This document shows positions 18,271 to 26,621 of a stretch of DNA of 64,000 bases, piece after piece. A program made the position numbers and the translations under genes. This DNA is from Candidatus Thorarchaeota archaeon (GTDB lineage: Archaea; Asgardarchaeota; Thorarchaeia; Thorarchaeales; Thorarchaeaceae). Positions within the stretch are counted from its first letter, which is position 1; every line of letters starts with the position of its first letter. The stretch lies in the NCBI GenBank assembly GCA_003345545.1, contig PRDH01000019.1, positions 1 through 64,000 on the forward strand, in the 5' to 3' direction. The notes under the pieces are model-generated. The model did not search any database. It was not told the origin of the DNA and saw nothing but the letters and a program-made list of their open reading frames with translations.

Positions 18271-18942
18271 TTGTTGAAGGCTTTGATTTTTGACTTGGAT
18301 GGTACAATAACTGAGCTATCCTTGCCGTTGGAGGCAATGAGGCAAGACACTAAGACCTACTTTGTCGAAAGAGGATTTCCGGCAGAATCGCTCGAACCCG
18401 CAGATGGAATCTCGAGTTCTACTGCCAAAGCGAAGGAGTATTTCCTTTCTCTAGGTTTATCGCAAAGGGAATGGGAGCAGATGGAGTCTGAAGTTGACGA
18501 GATGCTCAGTCGACATGAAGGATTTGCCGCTGTGAATGCGGCACTCATCGAAGGAGCTTTAGAGATAGTGCATAAGATCAGAAATCTGGGTGTTCGTACT
18601 GCGATTTACACTAATAATGGCAGACCGTCAGTCGATAGGATAATGCAGCACATCCCCCTTGCAGATTACTTTGACGTCATACAAACGAGACATGAATCGC
18701 CTCAACCAAAGCCATTTCCCGATGGACTATGGAAGCTAGTCTCTGTCTTGGGCGTCCATCCCGACGAAACTGCATATGTTGGTGACGCGCTTATAGATGC
18801 TACAGCTGCGAAGAGAGCAGGAATTGAATTCTGGGGCGTAGCGACAGGTGAAACTCCCTCGTGGGTTCTCAAAGATGCTGGTGCTTCTGTCGTCTTTGAG
18901 TCACTTGACGGCATTCTCGATGAAGTACTTTCGAGAAGATGA
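18271..18942 (+). CDS. HAD-superfamily phosphatase, phosphoglycolate-phosphatase-like
   Basis: This HAD hydrolase has about 223 residues. Motif I is FDLDGTIT, motif II is YTNNGR, the motif III lysine is in PQPKPFPDG and motif IV is VGDALIDATAA. A helical cap lies between motifs I and II. Family members hydrolyse small phosphate esters such as phosphoglycolate or act as 5'-nucleotidases. The ORF track uses TTG 18247, but GGGTGG precedes the TTG pair at 18271/18274, which also matches where homology begins. It probably shares a transcript with the upstream hydrolase. Confidence 0.75.
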   Translation: MLKALIFDLDGTITELSLPLEAMRQDTKTYFVERGFPAESLEPADGISSSTAKAKEYFLSLGLSQREWEQMESEVDEMLSRHEGFAAVNAALIEGALEIVHKIRNLGVRTAIYTNNGRPSVDRIMQHIPLADYFDVIQTRHESPQPKPFPDGLWKLVSVLGVHPDETAYVGDALIDATAAKRAGIEFWGVATGETPSWVLKDAGASVVFESLDGILDEVLSRR

Positions 18943-18957
18943 AGTCTGCTCCAGTCA

Positions 18958-18979
18958 ATTGGCCATTTGTTAAGTCCAC
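18958..18979 (+). repeat. 22-base intergenic repeat, copy 1
   Basis: The 22 bases beginning ATTGGCCATTTGTTAAGTCC recur identically at 54524-54545, also just downstream of a plus-strand gene. Both copies are followed about 25-30 bases later by ACTTCTAG. Confidence 0.6.
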
Positions 18980-19122
18980 TGTATGATTAGTGACTTGAAG
19001 CGATTTTGACTTCTAGTAAGAGTATTCGCATTCTAGAACAACTCATGATCGATTCCATCTCGCGCGCCAATTAGGCGTGCAGCTTTGTTTCAGAGCCTTT
19101 TTGCAGGGTCTGTTTTTCACAT

Positions 19123-19617
19123 GTGGTCGAACTGAAGGTTATATACGCTTTCGTTACTATCACTACTGTGACAGGCAGTATTACCGTACTTGAACATGCG
19201 GATCGCACGCCAGAGGTCACAGACCAAATGACTATAGATGAGGGAACATTCTTAGTGCTACGCTCAGCTTCAGGCGCGTTTACATGCAGATATCCGCCTG
19301 TCCCTCGTCACTGGAACTCACTCGATAGACCTCACGTTGCGCTACTACTGCCTGATGCAAATGGTATCTTCACTGTCTTTCTCTCTCAACCTGAAGAGAA
19401 AGAACCATTCAGCCCGCAGCGACTTCAGACTGTGGATCTCAATCGGCTTCCTGCAAAATCCATCATCGAGATACGACACAGTAACGCACATTATGCATAC
19501 TATCGCCGAGATGATGGCTCATGGACGAAGGTGGCCGAGGCGAATGATCCCTTTGTTGTTGAAGTATTCTCTCATGGCTATGCCCCTATTCTCATGGATA
19601 TGATTCCATCTGCCTAG
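19123..19617 (+). CDS. Hypothetical protein of about 164 residues
   Basis: The frame begins at GTG 19123 and encodes a mixed alpha/beta protein with strands such as GSITVLEHAD and HVALLLPD, ending in a hydrophobic YAPILMDMIPSA. No signal peptide, membrane helix or recognised motif is present. Codon composition is like that of its neighbours. It stands alone between two intergenic stretches, and a start further downstream is possible. I cannot assign a function. Confidence 0.45.
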   Translation: MVELKVIYAFVTITTVTGSITVLEHADRTPEVTDQMTIDEGTFLVLRSASGAFTCRYPPVPRHWNSLDRPHVALLLPDANGIFTVFLSQPEEKEPFSPQRLQTVDLNRLPAKSIIEIRHSNAHYAYYRRDDGSWTKVAEANDPFVVEVFSHGYAPILMDMIPSA

Positions 19618-20097
19618 GACGAGTCCCTTTGTTATGAATGATCATCCGGGTTGTTCTAATTTCAATGCGGAATGCAACTCAATGTTCCCAGAGATGCTCA
19701 GAATGAGTGAGAAAGAGGTCTGTGTGGCTACTCTATTGAGAGGCGCCCCCACGAGCTCAGGATGCAGCTGATGATAGCACAGAAAGCTAGTAAAGACATC
19801 CACTATGCGACATTTGCTTAAATGTATTCCAGACTAGTAGAGTCTAGGGGCCCGGGGCCATTCTCTCTCAAAAACAGTTTCTCTCCTCCTTCCATGTTCT
19901 CTTCGGCCCCCCCTCTCTCTTTTCTCAGACTTGATTTCCTTGATGAATCGAGTTGAGGAACGTAATGGAAATCACCACTGGCAGCCCGAAATCCTTGTTG
20001 TCAGCTGTCAACGAATACCAAACTACACGATCGCTGCAAGGCATTGCCTCGGCTGGTTCATTACAGGAATACTTATATGATAATATACTGTAATATA

Positions 20098-20230
20098 TCT
20101 TGGATAGGGGGTCCAACGCGACCTTCATGAGTCTGTTCAATCTCCTCTCTCTCCCTCCCAAATTTCCGACCCGAATGACGTACATCGTCTCTTTCTCGGA
20201 CCCCCTCCTCCCTCCTCTCATCGTTTTTGA
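20098..20230 (+). ncRNA. Candidate structured non-coding RNA
   Basis: A strongly AT-rich block (TTATATGATAATATAC...) lies about 25-30 bases before GGGGGTCC (20107-20114). This pairs perfectly with GGACCCCC (20198-20205). An internal hairpin GACG-TACAT-CGTC sits inside, and a T-run (CGTTTTTG) follows at about 20220. The arrangement of TATA, closed stem and T-run suggests a short RNA gene of 100-120 nt, but it fits no family I know. Confidence 0.25.
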
Positions 20231-20303
20231 AGAACACTTCTTCATGATATCGCTCTCTGTTTGGCTCATAATAGCCTGGTACATTGCTTGTTAAGCCAGC
20301 AAG

Positions 20304-20310
20304 TTTTAAA
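20304..20310 (+). promoter_or_regulatory. TATA box before the acidic-tail membrane protein
   Basis: TTTTAAA lies about 40 bases before ATG 20347 and 20 bases before ATG 20329, which favours the later start. Confidence 0.4.
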
Positions 20311-20346
20311 GGAGTAGACTCTGGAGCCATGCGAAGGCGAGCAAGC

Positions 20347-20847
20347 ATGTCCACAGCAAAGAGTGCAATTGACAGTACTTTTCGACGGATACTGAAATAC
20401 GCTGCTGAGATCATAATATCGGTCATCCTGCTTGTGATAATCTGCATACCCCTAGCATTCACCATACCAGGATGGTTCCAGCATGTGTTTCTAGGTACTC
20501 CAAGAACTGAATTGACACTCAATCTAGTGGAATGGTTCGGCTATGATGGAGCTCTCTGGGTGACACTCCTGCTTGGACTGATCAGCTTTTCTCTTGGTTA
20601 CTTATACATCTCAAGAATGAAGGCGGGCGTCATATCTGCTGCAGAAGAAGAAATCGTCGAGGAAGTGCCCGAAGTTTCTGAAGAAGAGCCTGAGATTACT
20701 AAGGCTGAAGATGTGGAGGAGGAGGAAGAGATAGCAGCTGAAGATCAAGAGGAAGATGAACATGAGGCAGAACTTGATCTTGAAGGAATAGAGGACGCTC
20801 TAGATGAATCAGTGAAAAACGACGAAGGGAACGCGAGAGACGATTAG
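20347..20847 (+). CDS. Two-helix membrane protein with a long acidic cytoplasmic tail
   Basis: The protein has about 166 residues. After a short basic N-terminus come one hydrophobic helix (IIISVILLVIICIPLAF) and a second (LWVTLLLGLISFSLGYLYIS). Then an 80-residue tail is extremely rich in glutamate and aspartate. The N-terminus and tail are predicted on the cytoplasmic side. No family is recognised. ATG 20347 is preferred on TATA spacing; ATG 20329, after GGAG, would add six residues. It is convergent with the Mrp ATPase gene. Confidence 0.6.
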   Translation: MSTAKSAIDSTFRRILKYAAEIIISVILLVIICIPLAFTIPGWFQHVFLGTPRTELTLNLVEWFGYDGALWVTLLLGLISFSLGYLYISRMKAGVISAAEEEIVEEVPEVSEEEPEITKAEDVEEEEEIAAEDQEEDEHEAELDLEGIEDALDESVKNDEGNARDD

Positions 20848-20872
20848 CTTATTCGTTCCTCACATCATCATG

Positions 20873-21682
20873 CTACATGAGTTTCGTTTTTGTTGCGAGC
20901 TTTTTCACGAGTACTGCAAATGCCCTAGACGCTTTTGAATCTGGATCTGCCAGAACAAATGGGGTGCCATTGTCACTTAGAGTAATCACTCTAGGGTCTA
21001 ATGGAAGAGTACCGAGATGTTCAATTCCATATTCCTTTGCGGCTTTTCTGGCTGCTCCTTCTCCAAAGATCTTGTAGGACTCGCCGCACTTCGGGCAAAC
21101 GAATTCTGCCATGTTCTCCACAATACCGAGGATACGTATGCCCATCTTCTCAACAAGCTGAATCGCTCTCCTAGCATCGAGCACTGCTACTTCTTGAGGC
21201 GTCACCACAATGACCACACCATCGATATCTGGGATTGATTGCAGGATGCTCAATATCTCATCTCCAGTTCCTGGCGGAAGGTCTACAACAAGAACATCAA
21301 GCGATCCCCAATTAACATTGGAGAGGAACTGACTGATTGCCTTTGCGACCATAGGCCCTCGCCACGCAACTGCATCATCATCGTTTCTGAGGAGGAAAGC
21401 CATACTCATGACCTTGACACCAAGTGGTCCAAGGATGGGATTAATGAAATTGCCCTCTGCAGTTGGATGTTTGCCTTCTAGGCCGAGCAGTTTCGGTATA
21501 TTTGGCCCATAGATGTCGACATCGAGGACTCCTGCTGCCTTACCTTCGTGTGCGAATGAAACTGCAAGGTTAGCAGCGACTGTTGTCTTTCCGACTCCTC
21601 CTTTTCCGGACAAAATGACAATCTTGTGCTTTATTCCTTTCATATTCTCTACGACTTCTGGAGGTACAGGTGATTTGGCCAT
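20873..21682 (-). CDS. Mrp/NBP35-family iron-sulfur cluster carrier ATPase
   Basis: This P-loop ATPase has about 269 residues. The deviant Walker A KGGVGKTT is near residue 30, then come DVDIYGPNIPKLLG, the Mrp signature VAWRGPMV and DLPPGTGDE, and the C-terminal CPKCGE motif that bridges an Fe-S cluster between subunits. It is a cytosolic homodimer that carries and transfers [4Fe-4S] clusters, here a likely supplier for AOR and ferredoxins. The start at ATG 21682 fits the family start (MAKSPVPPEV). It lies close downstream of the inositol-phosphatase-family gene and may be co-transcribed with it. Confidence 0.9.
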   Translation of the reverse strand: MAKSPVPPEVVENMKGIKHKIVILSGKGGVGKTTVAANLAVSFAHEGKAAGVLDVDIYGPNIPKLLGLEGKHPTAEGNFINPILGPLGVKVMSMAFLLRNDDDAVAWRGPMVAKAISQFLSNVNWGSLDVLVVDLPPGTGDEILSILQSIPDIDGVVIVVTPQEVAVLDARRAIQLVEKMGIRILGIVENMAEFVCPKCGESYKIFGEGAARKAAKEYGIEHLGTLPLDPRVITLSDNGTPFVLADPDSKASRAFAVLVKKLATKTKLM

Positions 21683-21739
21683 GACAATCACTATGGGGCG
21701 CCTTACTAGTTCTAAAAAGACTTTGCATACGTTTGAGAA

Positions 21740-22564
21740 CTAAGGGCGTTCTCGAAGACCCTTGAGTGTGTCTAGAATCAGGCGAGCGAGCTCTTCGTTC
21801 GAAGCAGCAACGAAATTCATCATGACACCTTGTTCCAGAGGGCAGCAGAATCTCTCTCCTCTTTGGTCAAGTACGAATCCTCCTGCTTCGAATACCATAT
21901 GTGTTCCGCAGATGTGGATGACTGGCAGTCTGTTCCTCATATCGACCATTCCATCAAGTAGGCCCGCTGCTGTCCAACAGAGGTCAAGTAGATTGCTTCC
22001 GGTTCTTCGTATATCATGCACTGCGCTCATTATTCTCACGGAGCTCTCAAGAAAATCAGATTCCCATGCTCTCTTGGTGTCATAGGATATGACAGCATCT
22101 GCCAGATTGACCGGAGCCGCTGTGGTTAGTTTCGTTCCATTTCGAGTAACCCCTTCGTTCTTTATCGCGACATAGGTTTCATTTGAAAACACTGATTCTA
22201 TGACACTGATTTCTGCATCATCTGAGGTCATTCTGGAGTCGAAAGGCACAATCGATATTCCAATAGACGCAAGAGGAATGCCTCTCCTCAGGTTTGCCGA
22301 ACCGTCAATAGGATCGACAATGGCAAGATACTCCGGTTGTCTGGCGGGCTTTAGAAATCCCTTCTCTTCAGTCAGAATGGCAAATTCCACGTTCGAGCTT
22401 TGAAGAACTGAAATTATCTCATCTTCTGCCCTCAAGTCCGAGACAAGTGTCCGGTCACCGTAGGGATTGATTGTGCCTGTGTACTCATTGGCACAATCCA
22501 CATTCTCGAGGGTATTCCTCTTTGCTGAATGGGTGGCGGCTTTGATGGTCTTGAGCAAGGTCAT
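21740..22564 (-). CDS. suhB-like: Inositol-monophosphatase-superfamily protein (IMPase/FBPase-like) with altered metal site
   Basis: The 274-residue protein shows LTEEKG (metal-binding glutamate, near residue 67) and DPIDGSANLRRGIPLAS, the family core motif. In archaea such proteins are inositol monophosphatases or fructose-1,6-bisphosphatases. The C-terminal WDxAA motif, whose aspartate binds a metal, is not seen; the equivalent place reads IHICGTHMVFEAGG. Activity may therefore be reduced or changed. It starts at ATG 22564 and is upstream of the Mrp gene on the same strand. Confidence 0.75.
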   Translation of the reverse strand: MTLLKTIKAATHSAKRNTLENVDCANEYTGTINPYGDRTLVSDLRAEDEIISVLQSSNVEFAILTEEKGFLKPARQPEYLAIVDPIDGSANLRRGIPLASIGISIVPFDSRMTSDDAEISVIESVFSNETYVAIKNEGVTRNGTKLTTAAPVNLADAVISYDTKRAWESDFLESSVRIMSAVHDIRRTGSNLLDLCWTAAGLLDGMVDMRNRLPVIHICGTHMVFEAGGFVLDQRGERFCCPLEQGVMMNFVAASNEELARLILDTLKGLRERP

Positions 22565-22758
22565 AGTATCTCATCGCGCACACTAGTCTTCTTTGTCTAT
22601 TTCACTTAAGCGGTAGGAATGCCATCACATACAATGCGACGGTGCTAACATGAGTTTTGACAGACCCAACATTCTTGTGATGGAATGTGTGAGTTAGACA
22701 ATACCTTAAATGGTTCAAGGCATGAAATAAAGACGTAAGGCACAACATGGTGGTTCTC

Positions 22759-23424
22759 ATGGGTTTCTTGAGCGGTAGAAAGAAAGTCGACACAGAACGT
22801 GGAATCCTAGAGATGAAGGGTACAATGAATGCATTGACCCTCAGAGTCAGAAGACTAGAGACCAGAATGGCTGAAGAACAACAGTCTGCAAAGGAGGCTA
22901 TGTCCAGAGGCAACCGGTCCATTGCTCGGTCTCATCTCAGTATTGTCGTGGACCTAGAGAATAGGAAAGCCCGATATCAACAGCAGTATCTAACACTAGA
23001 AACAGCGCTTCTCAACCTCGAGGAAGCAAAGACTCAATCAGAGGTTCTTAGGGCATTCAGTATTGCCAATGATGCCTTGACAGAGGCACGGACTCTCTTG
23101 AAACCCGAGGAAATCCAGGCACAGCTCGATAGGCTCTCTGAATCTTTCGAACACATTTCCATAGCGGGTGAACTGCTCTCGGAGGATCTTAGCGGGGCTG
23201 AGTCCACTGTTGAAATGGAGGAGCGAGTTGACCGCGAACTGGATGCTATGGAAGCAGAGGTTCTTCTTCAGAAAGAGGGAGTTCTTCCACCACTCGAGGT
23301 TGAAGGAGGAAAGAGGCCCAAGGAGGCGACTGCCGAAAAGGCAGGAGAGAAACGGATTGACGCCCTCCTTGCAGACTTGGAGAAAGAAGCTCGTGAAGAA
23401 AGAGAGCGAGAAGCTGAGGGATAG
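22759..23424 (+). CDS. ESCRT-III (Snf7-domain)-like protein
   Basis: The protein has about 221 residues and is almost entirely helical. The start MGFLSGRKK, the basic helices (residues 10-75), the stretch YLTLETALLNLEEAKTQSEV and the acidic C-terminal region (SESFEHISIAGELLSEDL, then DRELDAMEAEV) follow the layout of CHMP/Snf7 proteins. The last helix, EKRIDALLADLEKE, resembles a MIM1 motif that binds Vps4 MIT domains. Such proteins polymerise on membranes in scission and cell division. ATG 22759 is preceded by GGTGG, against a weaker site for ATG 22747. No Vps4 or other ESCRT gene is adjacent; a HAD phosphatase follows closely. Confidence 0.7.
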   Translation: MGFLSGRKKVDTERGILEMKGTMNALTLRVRRLETRMAEEQQSAKEAMSRGNRSIARSHLSIVVDLENRKARYQQQYLTLETALLNLEEAKTQSEVLRAFSIANDALTEARTLLKPEEIQAQLDRLSESFEHISIAGELLSEDLSGAESTVEMEERVDRELDAMEAEVLLQKEGVLPPLEVEGGKRPKEATAEKAGEKRIDALLADLEKEAREEREREAEG

Positions 23425-23456
23425 TCGAGTCCACAGAGTCTGAACTTATTCTACAG

Positions 23457-24116
23457 GTGCATGTGACGTTGAGAATAGAACTCGTAGTGTTTGATGTCGA
23501 TGGGACGCTCACCCAGCACAGTAGCGTATGGTGGAGACTTCACGAGCTTTTCGGTACAACCAAGGAGGGTCGAGTCTACTTCGACCAGTATTTCGCTGGA
23601 GAAATCAGTTATCAACAATGGGCTGACTATGATGTAGCTCTCTGGAAAGGACAAGCAGTCAGCCGTGTGTTGAAAGTCGTACAAGACACGCGGCTTGTTG
23701 AGGGCGCCAAAGAAACTATCCAGACCCTACAAGATCATGACATCCACACAGCAATTCTTTCTGGCGGACTCGACATAATGGCCGAGGACATCGCGCGCAG
23801 GGTAGGAATTGAATTCGTCCTGACGAACAGACTTGTCCATAAGAATGGTTACCTGACAGGTACTGTTGAGAACGTTATCGGATGGGCTGAGAAAGCAAGT
23901 CATATTCAGAAGGTTCTTGACCACTTTGGTGTCGAGCGCGAACAGACCGCCTTTGTTGGTGATGGTAGGAATGACATGAGCGTCTTTGCTGTGGTCGGCT
24001 TCTCAATCGCCTTCAATCCCGCAGATCAGGAGGTAGCAAATGCAGCAACGGTCGCTGTGAAAGAGAGCGATCTTCGAGCAATCCTCCCCCATATCATATC
24101 GGGGTACCAGCGATGA
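23457..24116 (+). CDS. HAD-superfamily phosphatase, phosphoserine-phosphatase (SerB)-like
   Basis: The 219-residue enzyme has motif I VFDVDGTLT, motif II AILSGGLD (the SGG form typical of phosphoserine phosphatases), a motif III lysine in WAEKASHI and motif IV FVGDGRNDMSVF. It is probably cytosolic. Whether serine phosphate is the true substrate is uncertain because the cap differs among HAD-IB members. Start candidates are GTG 23457 or nearby GTG/TTG codons. It follows the ESCRT-III-like gene by 32 bases, and its 3' end overlaps the convergent exchanger gene by 23 bases. Confidence 0.75.
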   Translation: MHVTLRIELVVFDVDGTLTQHSSVWWRLHELFGTTKEGRVYFDQYFAGEISYQQWADYDVALWKGQAVSRVLKVVQDTRLVEGAKETIQTLQDHDIHTAILSGGLDIMAEDIARRVGIEFVLTNRLVHKNGYLTGTVENVIGWAEKASHIQKVLDHFGVEREQTAFVGDGRNDMSVFAVVGFSIAFNPADQEVANAATVAVKESDLRAILPHIISGYQR

Positions 24117-25266
24117 GAAGAATGAACACATAGACCTGAAGCAGTATGATCATTGCACCCTCAAATAGGTCCAGCTTTTGGTCGTCGGTAATCGCCCGTT
24201 TTAGAAACCACAGACTTCCTGCTATGACAATGATTTGAAAGAGCACATACCTGTCCAAGGGGATGAGGACAAACATCCCAATTCCGCCCATGACCAGCAA
24301 GACAATCTGAAGAACACCTCCAATGAGGTTTCCAATTGCCAGACCTACTTTCCCTTTCGCCGCTGCAATTAATGCAATCCCATGTTCTGGCAATGCTCCA
24401 GCAGCGCCTAATATGAGGGCAGCAATTGCCACGTGATTGATTCCTAGAGCTGAAACGGACTCGCTGAAGCGATCAAGAAACAACTCGACAGAATCTGTCA
24501 GAATCTCGCCAGCAAGGAATATGCCTATGAATCCCATCAGTGCCAAGACCAGAGCACTCCTCTTCCTATGAGAAGGCTGTGCCTTCCCAGTGGTATCAGT
24601 CACACCACCCTTAGCTAATGCTCCCGTGTAAATGATGTATGATAGGAATAACGTAAACGAAGCGACCGCTGGGAATTTTGGATTCAGAGGAGAGTCTGGA
24701 CCGACCATGTCCAGGATTCCCAAGGCGAACATGCTGATTAGAGCAACGATAGTCCACCTGATTAGCACAGAGTCTTTCCTGATTGCCTCCTCTGGCACTT
24801 TCAAGGGCCCTGATTTTCGAGTGGATATGATTATTGTCACTCCTAGGAGCAGCATGTTGAATCCTGCTGCAATTAGAACAGACAAGACAGCAATATCCTG
24901 CAAATCGGGTTGATTGTTCGTCCAACCTGTATACGCAGCTATTCCGCTAATGACTGCCTCAGGCATGTTGCTTGCGAGGCTTGAAAGTATTCCTGCCATG
25001 TAGGCAGTGTAACCCAGATATCCTGCGGCACTCTCAATGCCCTCAACAGCCCATTCTGAGGGTCTGAACGCCAGCCAAATCCCAACAAGAAATCCAAGAG
25101 AGAGAACCAATACCGGTTCAATCCCTGCCAGTCTCAAGTAGAAGTAGACAACCAGTAGACCAATAACCACAGCAAATTCTTTCTTTCCTGCAACGAGCGA
25201 ATCTCTGACTCCATGCAGGTGAGGCTGATCGTTGTCTGCAGACTCGATGATTGATGGTTCCCCCAT
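24094..25266 (-). CDS. Cation/Ca2+ exchanger of the CaCA superfamily
   Basis: The integral membrane protein has about 390 residues and 10-11 hydrophobic helices in two inverted halves. The alpha-1 repeat shows SSLASNMPEAVISGIAAYTG and the alpha-2 repeat AAGALPEHGIALIAAAKG, each with the acidic ion-binding residue after proline. It likely exchanges Na+ or H+ for Ca2+. I start it at ATG 25266 because a TATA box on minus (CATTAAAAACC, about 25311-25318) lies too close to the ORF-track GTG at 25302. Confidence 0.8.
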   Translation of the reverse strand: MGEPSIIESADNDQPHLHGVRDSLVAGKKEFAVVIGLLVVYFYLRLAGIEPVLVLSLGFLVGIWLAFRPSEWAVEGIESAAGYLGYTAYMAGILSSLASNMPEAVISGIAAYTGWTNNQPDLQDIAVLSVLIAAGFNMLLLGVTIIISTRKSGPLKVPEEAIRKDSVLIRWTIVALISMFALGILDMVGPDSPLNPKFPAVASFTLFLSYIIYTGALAKGGVTDTTGKAQPSHRKRSALVLALMGFIGIFLAGEILTDSVELFLDRFSESVSALGINHVAIAALILGAAGALPEHGIALIAAAKGKVGLAIGNLIGGVLQIVLLVMGGIGMFVLIPLDRYVLFQIIVIAGSLWFLKRAITDDQKLDLFEGAMIILLQVYVFILLIAGTPI

Positions 25267-25338
25267 GAATCTTCGTTGAGGACTTTCTCTCCACAGATTC
25301 ACACGGGTTTTTAATGATGGCGATTATTCATAGCGCTC

Positions 25339-26496
25339 TCATTTGAGATTCGTATATCGGGCTCCGCTCCCAGTATTGAGAAGAATGACATCTTCGTCAA
25401 AATCAATCGTACCTGCATCGATGAGATTCCTCAGGCCTGCAATCCCGACTGCACTCTCAGGACAGATATCCAATCCCTCCAACCTCGCAACCATGCGTCG
25501 GATTGGTTCGATGTCATGTTCCGCTACTGCTACAGCTCCGCCGCCTGAGTTTCTTATGGCGTTGAGAATCTGCCTTCCAGCGAAAGGACTGGGCACACGA
25601 AGACCGAGTGCCATGGTCTTTCCGTTCACCCAGGGCTCCAGATTGTCTGTTCCCTTCTCTATCGCTCGCACAACGGGAGCACATCCACCACTCTGGGCAG
25701 CATATATTCTTGGACGTTCACTTCCTACAAGGCCCAGAGTTTCAAGCTCCTCAAATGCTTTCCAAATGCCGATGATTGCTGTTCCACCACCAGTAGGACA
25801 GACTATTGCATCGGGGACCGACCAACCCATCTGCTCAGAGATTTCAAAACCAAGAGTCTTTTTTCCTTCTACTCTGTAGGGCTCCTTTGTTGTTGAAAGG
25901 TCTGTCCAATCACCGTTTCTTTTCCTCATTTCTTGTCCTGCGTCTGATATTGTACCGCGCACTCGAACTGTTTCGGCACCGAACAGCTCGCACTGTGTAA
26001 AGAAAGGTTCAGGAGTATCATCCGGCATGAAGATGTGCGCTGACACTCCAGCAGCCGCGCTATATGCGCTCGCAGACACAGCGGCATTGCCAGCTGAAGG
26101 CAGGGCGAAGCTCTTCGCTCCGAGTTCAAGGCTCTTGGATATAGCTGCGCTGAGTCCCCTATCCTTGAAACTCCCTGTTGGATTTTGGGCTTCATCCTTG
26201 ATTCTCAGCATCCTGAGACCCAAGTGCTTTCCCAGCTGTCTTGATAGCAGAAGTGGTGTCCATCCTTCACCAAGACTAATGACGTAAGATGGGGACTTCA
26301 CAGGCAGAAGTTGTGAATATCTCCACATCGAGTTAAGGTCTGAAGGGAACTCTCCGGAATCAATCTCCTCTTGGACGCTGCCCGTGTCATATACTGCAAA
26401 CAGGGGTGATCCACAGACGCAATATGTGCTGAGGTGGTCAGCAGAGTGCTCTCTTCTGCATTGCGGACATTTAAGGTGCGATATATGAGAGATCAA
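25339..26496 (-). CDS. thrC: Threonine synthase
   Basis: This PLP enzyme has about 385 residues and converts O-phosphohomoserine to threonine. An N-terminal zinc ribbon (CPQCRRE ... CVCGSPLF) precedes GEGWTPLL, the PLP lysine motif NPTGSFKDRGLS and the phosphate-binding GGGTAIIGIW. It ends in NTGSGARYTNLK. TTG 26496 is preceded by AGGTGA at good spacing, while the GTG at 26505 lies within that site, so the TTG is preferred. It is a single-gene unit divergent from the ChlI-like gene. Confidence 0.88.
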   Translation of the reverse strand: MISHISHLKCPQCRREHSADHLSTYCVCGSPLFAVYDTGSVQEEIDSGEFPSDLNSMWRYSQLLPVKSPSYVISLGEGWTPLLLSRQLGKHLGLRMLRIKDEAQNPTGSFKDRGLSAAISKSLELGAKSFALPSAGNAAVSASAYSAAAGVSAHIFMPDDTPEPFFTQCELFGAETVRVRGTISDAGQEMRKRNGDWTDLSTTKEPYRVEGKKTLGFEISEQMGWSVPDAIVCPTGGGTAIIGIWKAFEELETLGLVGSERPRIYAAQSGGCAPVVRAIEKGTDNLEPWVNGKTMALGLRVPSPFAGRQILNAIRNSGGGAVAVAEHDIEPIRRMVARLEGLDICPESAVGIAGLRNLIDAGTIDFDEDVILLNTGSGARYTNLK

Positions 26497-26621
26497 TGAG
26501 TTCACCTGAACTTAGATTACATGATATTCCGTGCAGTTGTACATAAGCATGTAGGATTGATTGAATGAACACCCTTATTTGTTGTATAGGCGTTCTTCTG
26601 CTCTGAGAGTATTCGGACGGG

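Larger units (their letters stand above)
19618..20328. other. Longest gene-free stretch (about 700 bp), with polypyrimidine tract and structured segment
   Basis: ORFs listed here on both strands have poor, low-complexity translations and no family resemblance. The stretch holds a small hairpin AGACT-AGTAG-AGTCT next to GGGGCCCGGGGCC (about 19833-19858), and a pyrimidine-rich run to 19928. It also has an AT-rich TATA-like block (20071-20097), a candidate structured RNA and, at its right end, the TATA box of the next gene. No tRNA fold could be made. Confidence 0.5.

Noticed and set aside
19925-20522. Minus-strand ORFs of 119 and 149 residues in the gene-free region
   Set aside because: Low-complexity, arginine/glutamate-rich translation of a polypyrimidine stretch; one overlaps the clear membrane protein on plus.
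24094-24116. Overlap of two convergent genes as a sign of a frameshift
   Set aside because: Both proteins look complete at their C-termini; short tail-to-tail overlaps also occur at 30483-30496 and 32685-32688 and are ordinary in this compact genome.
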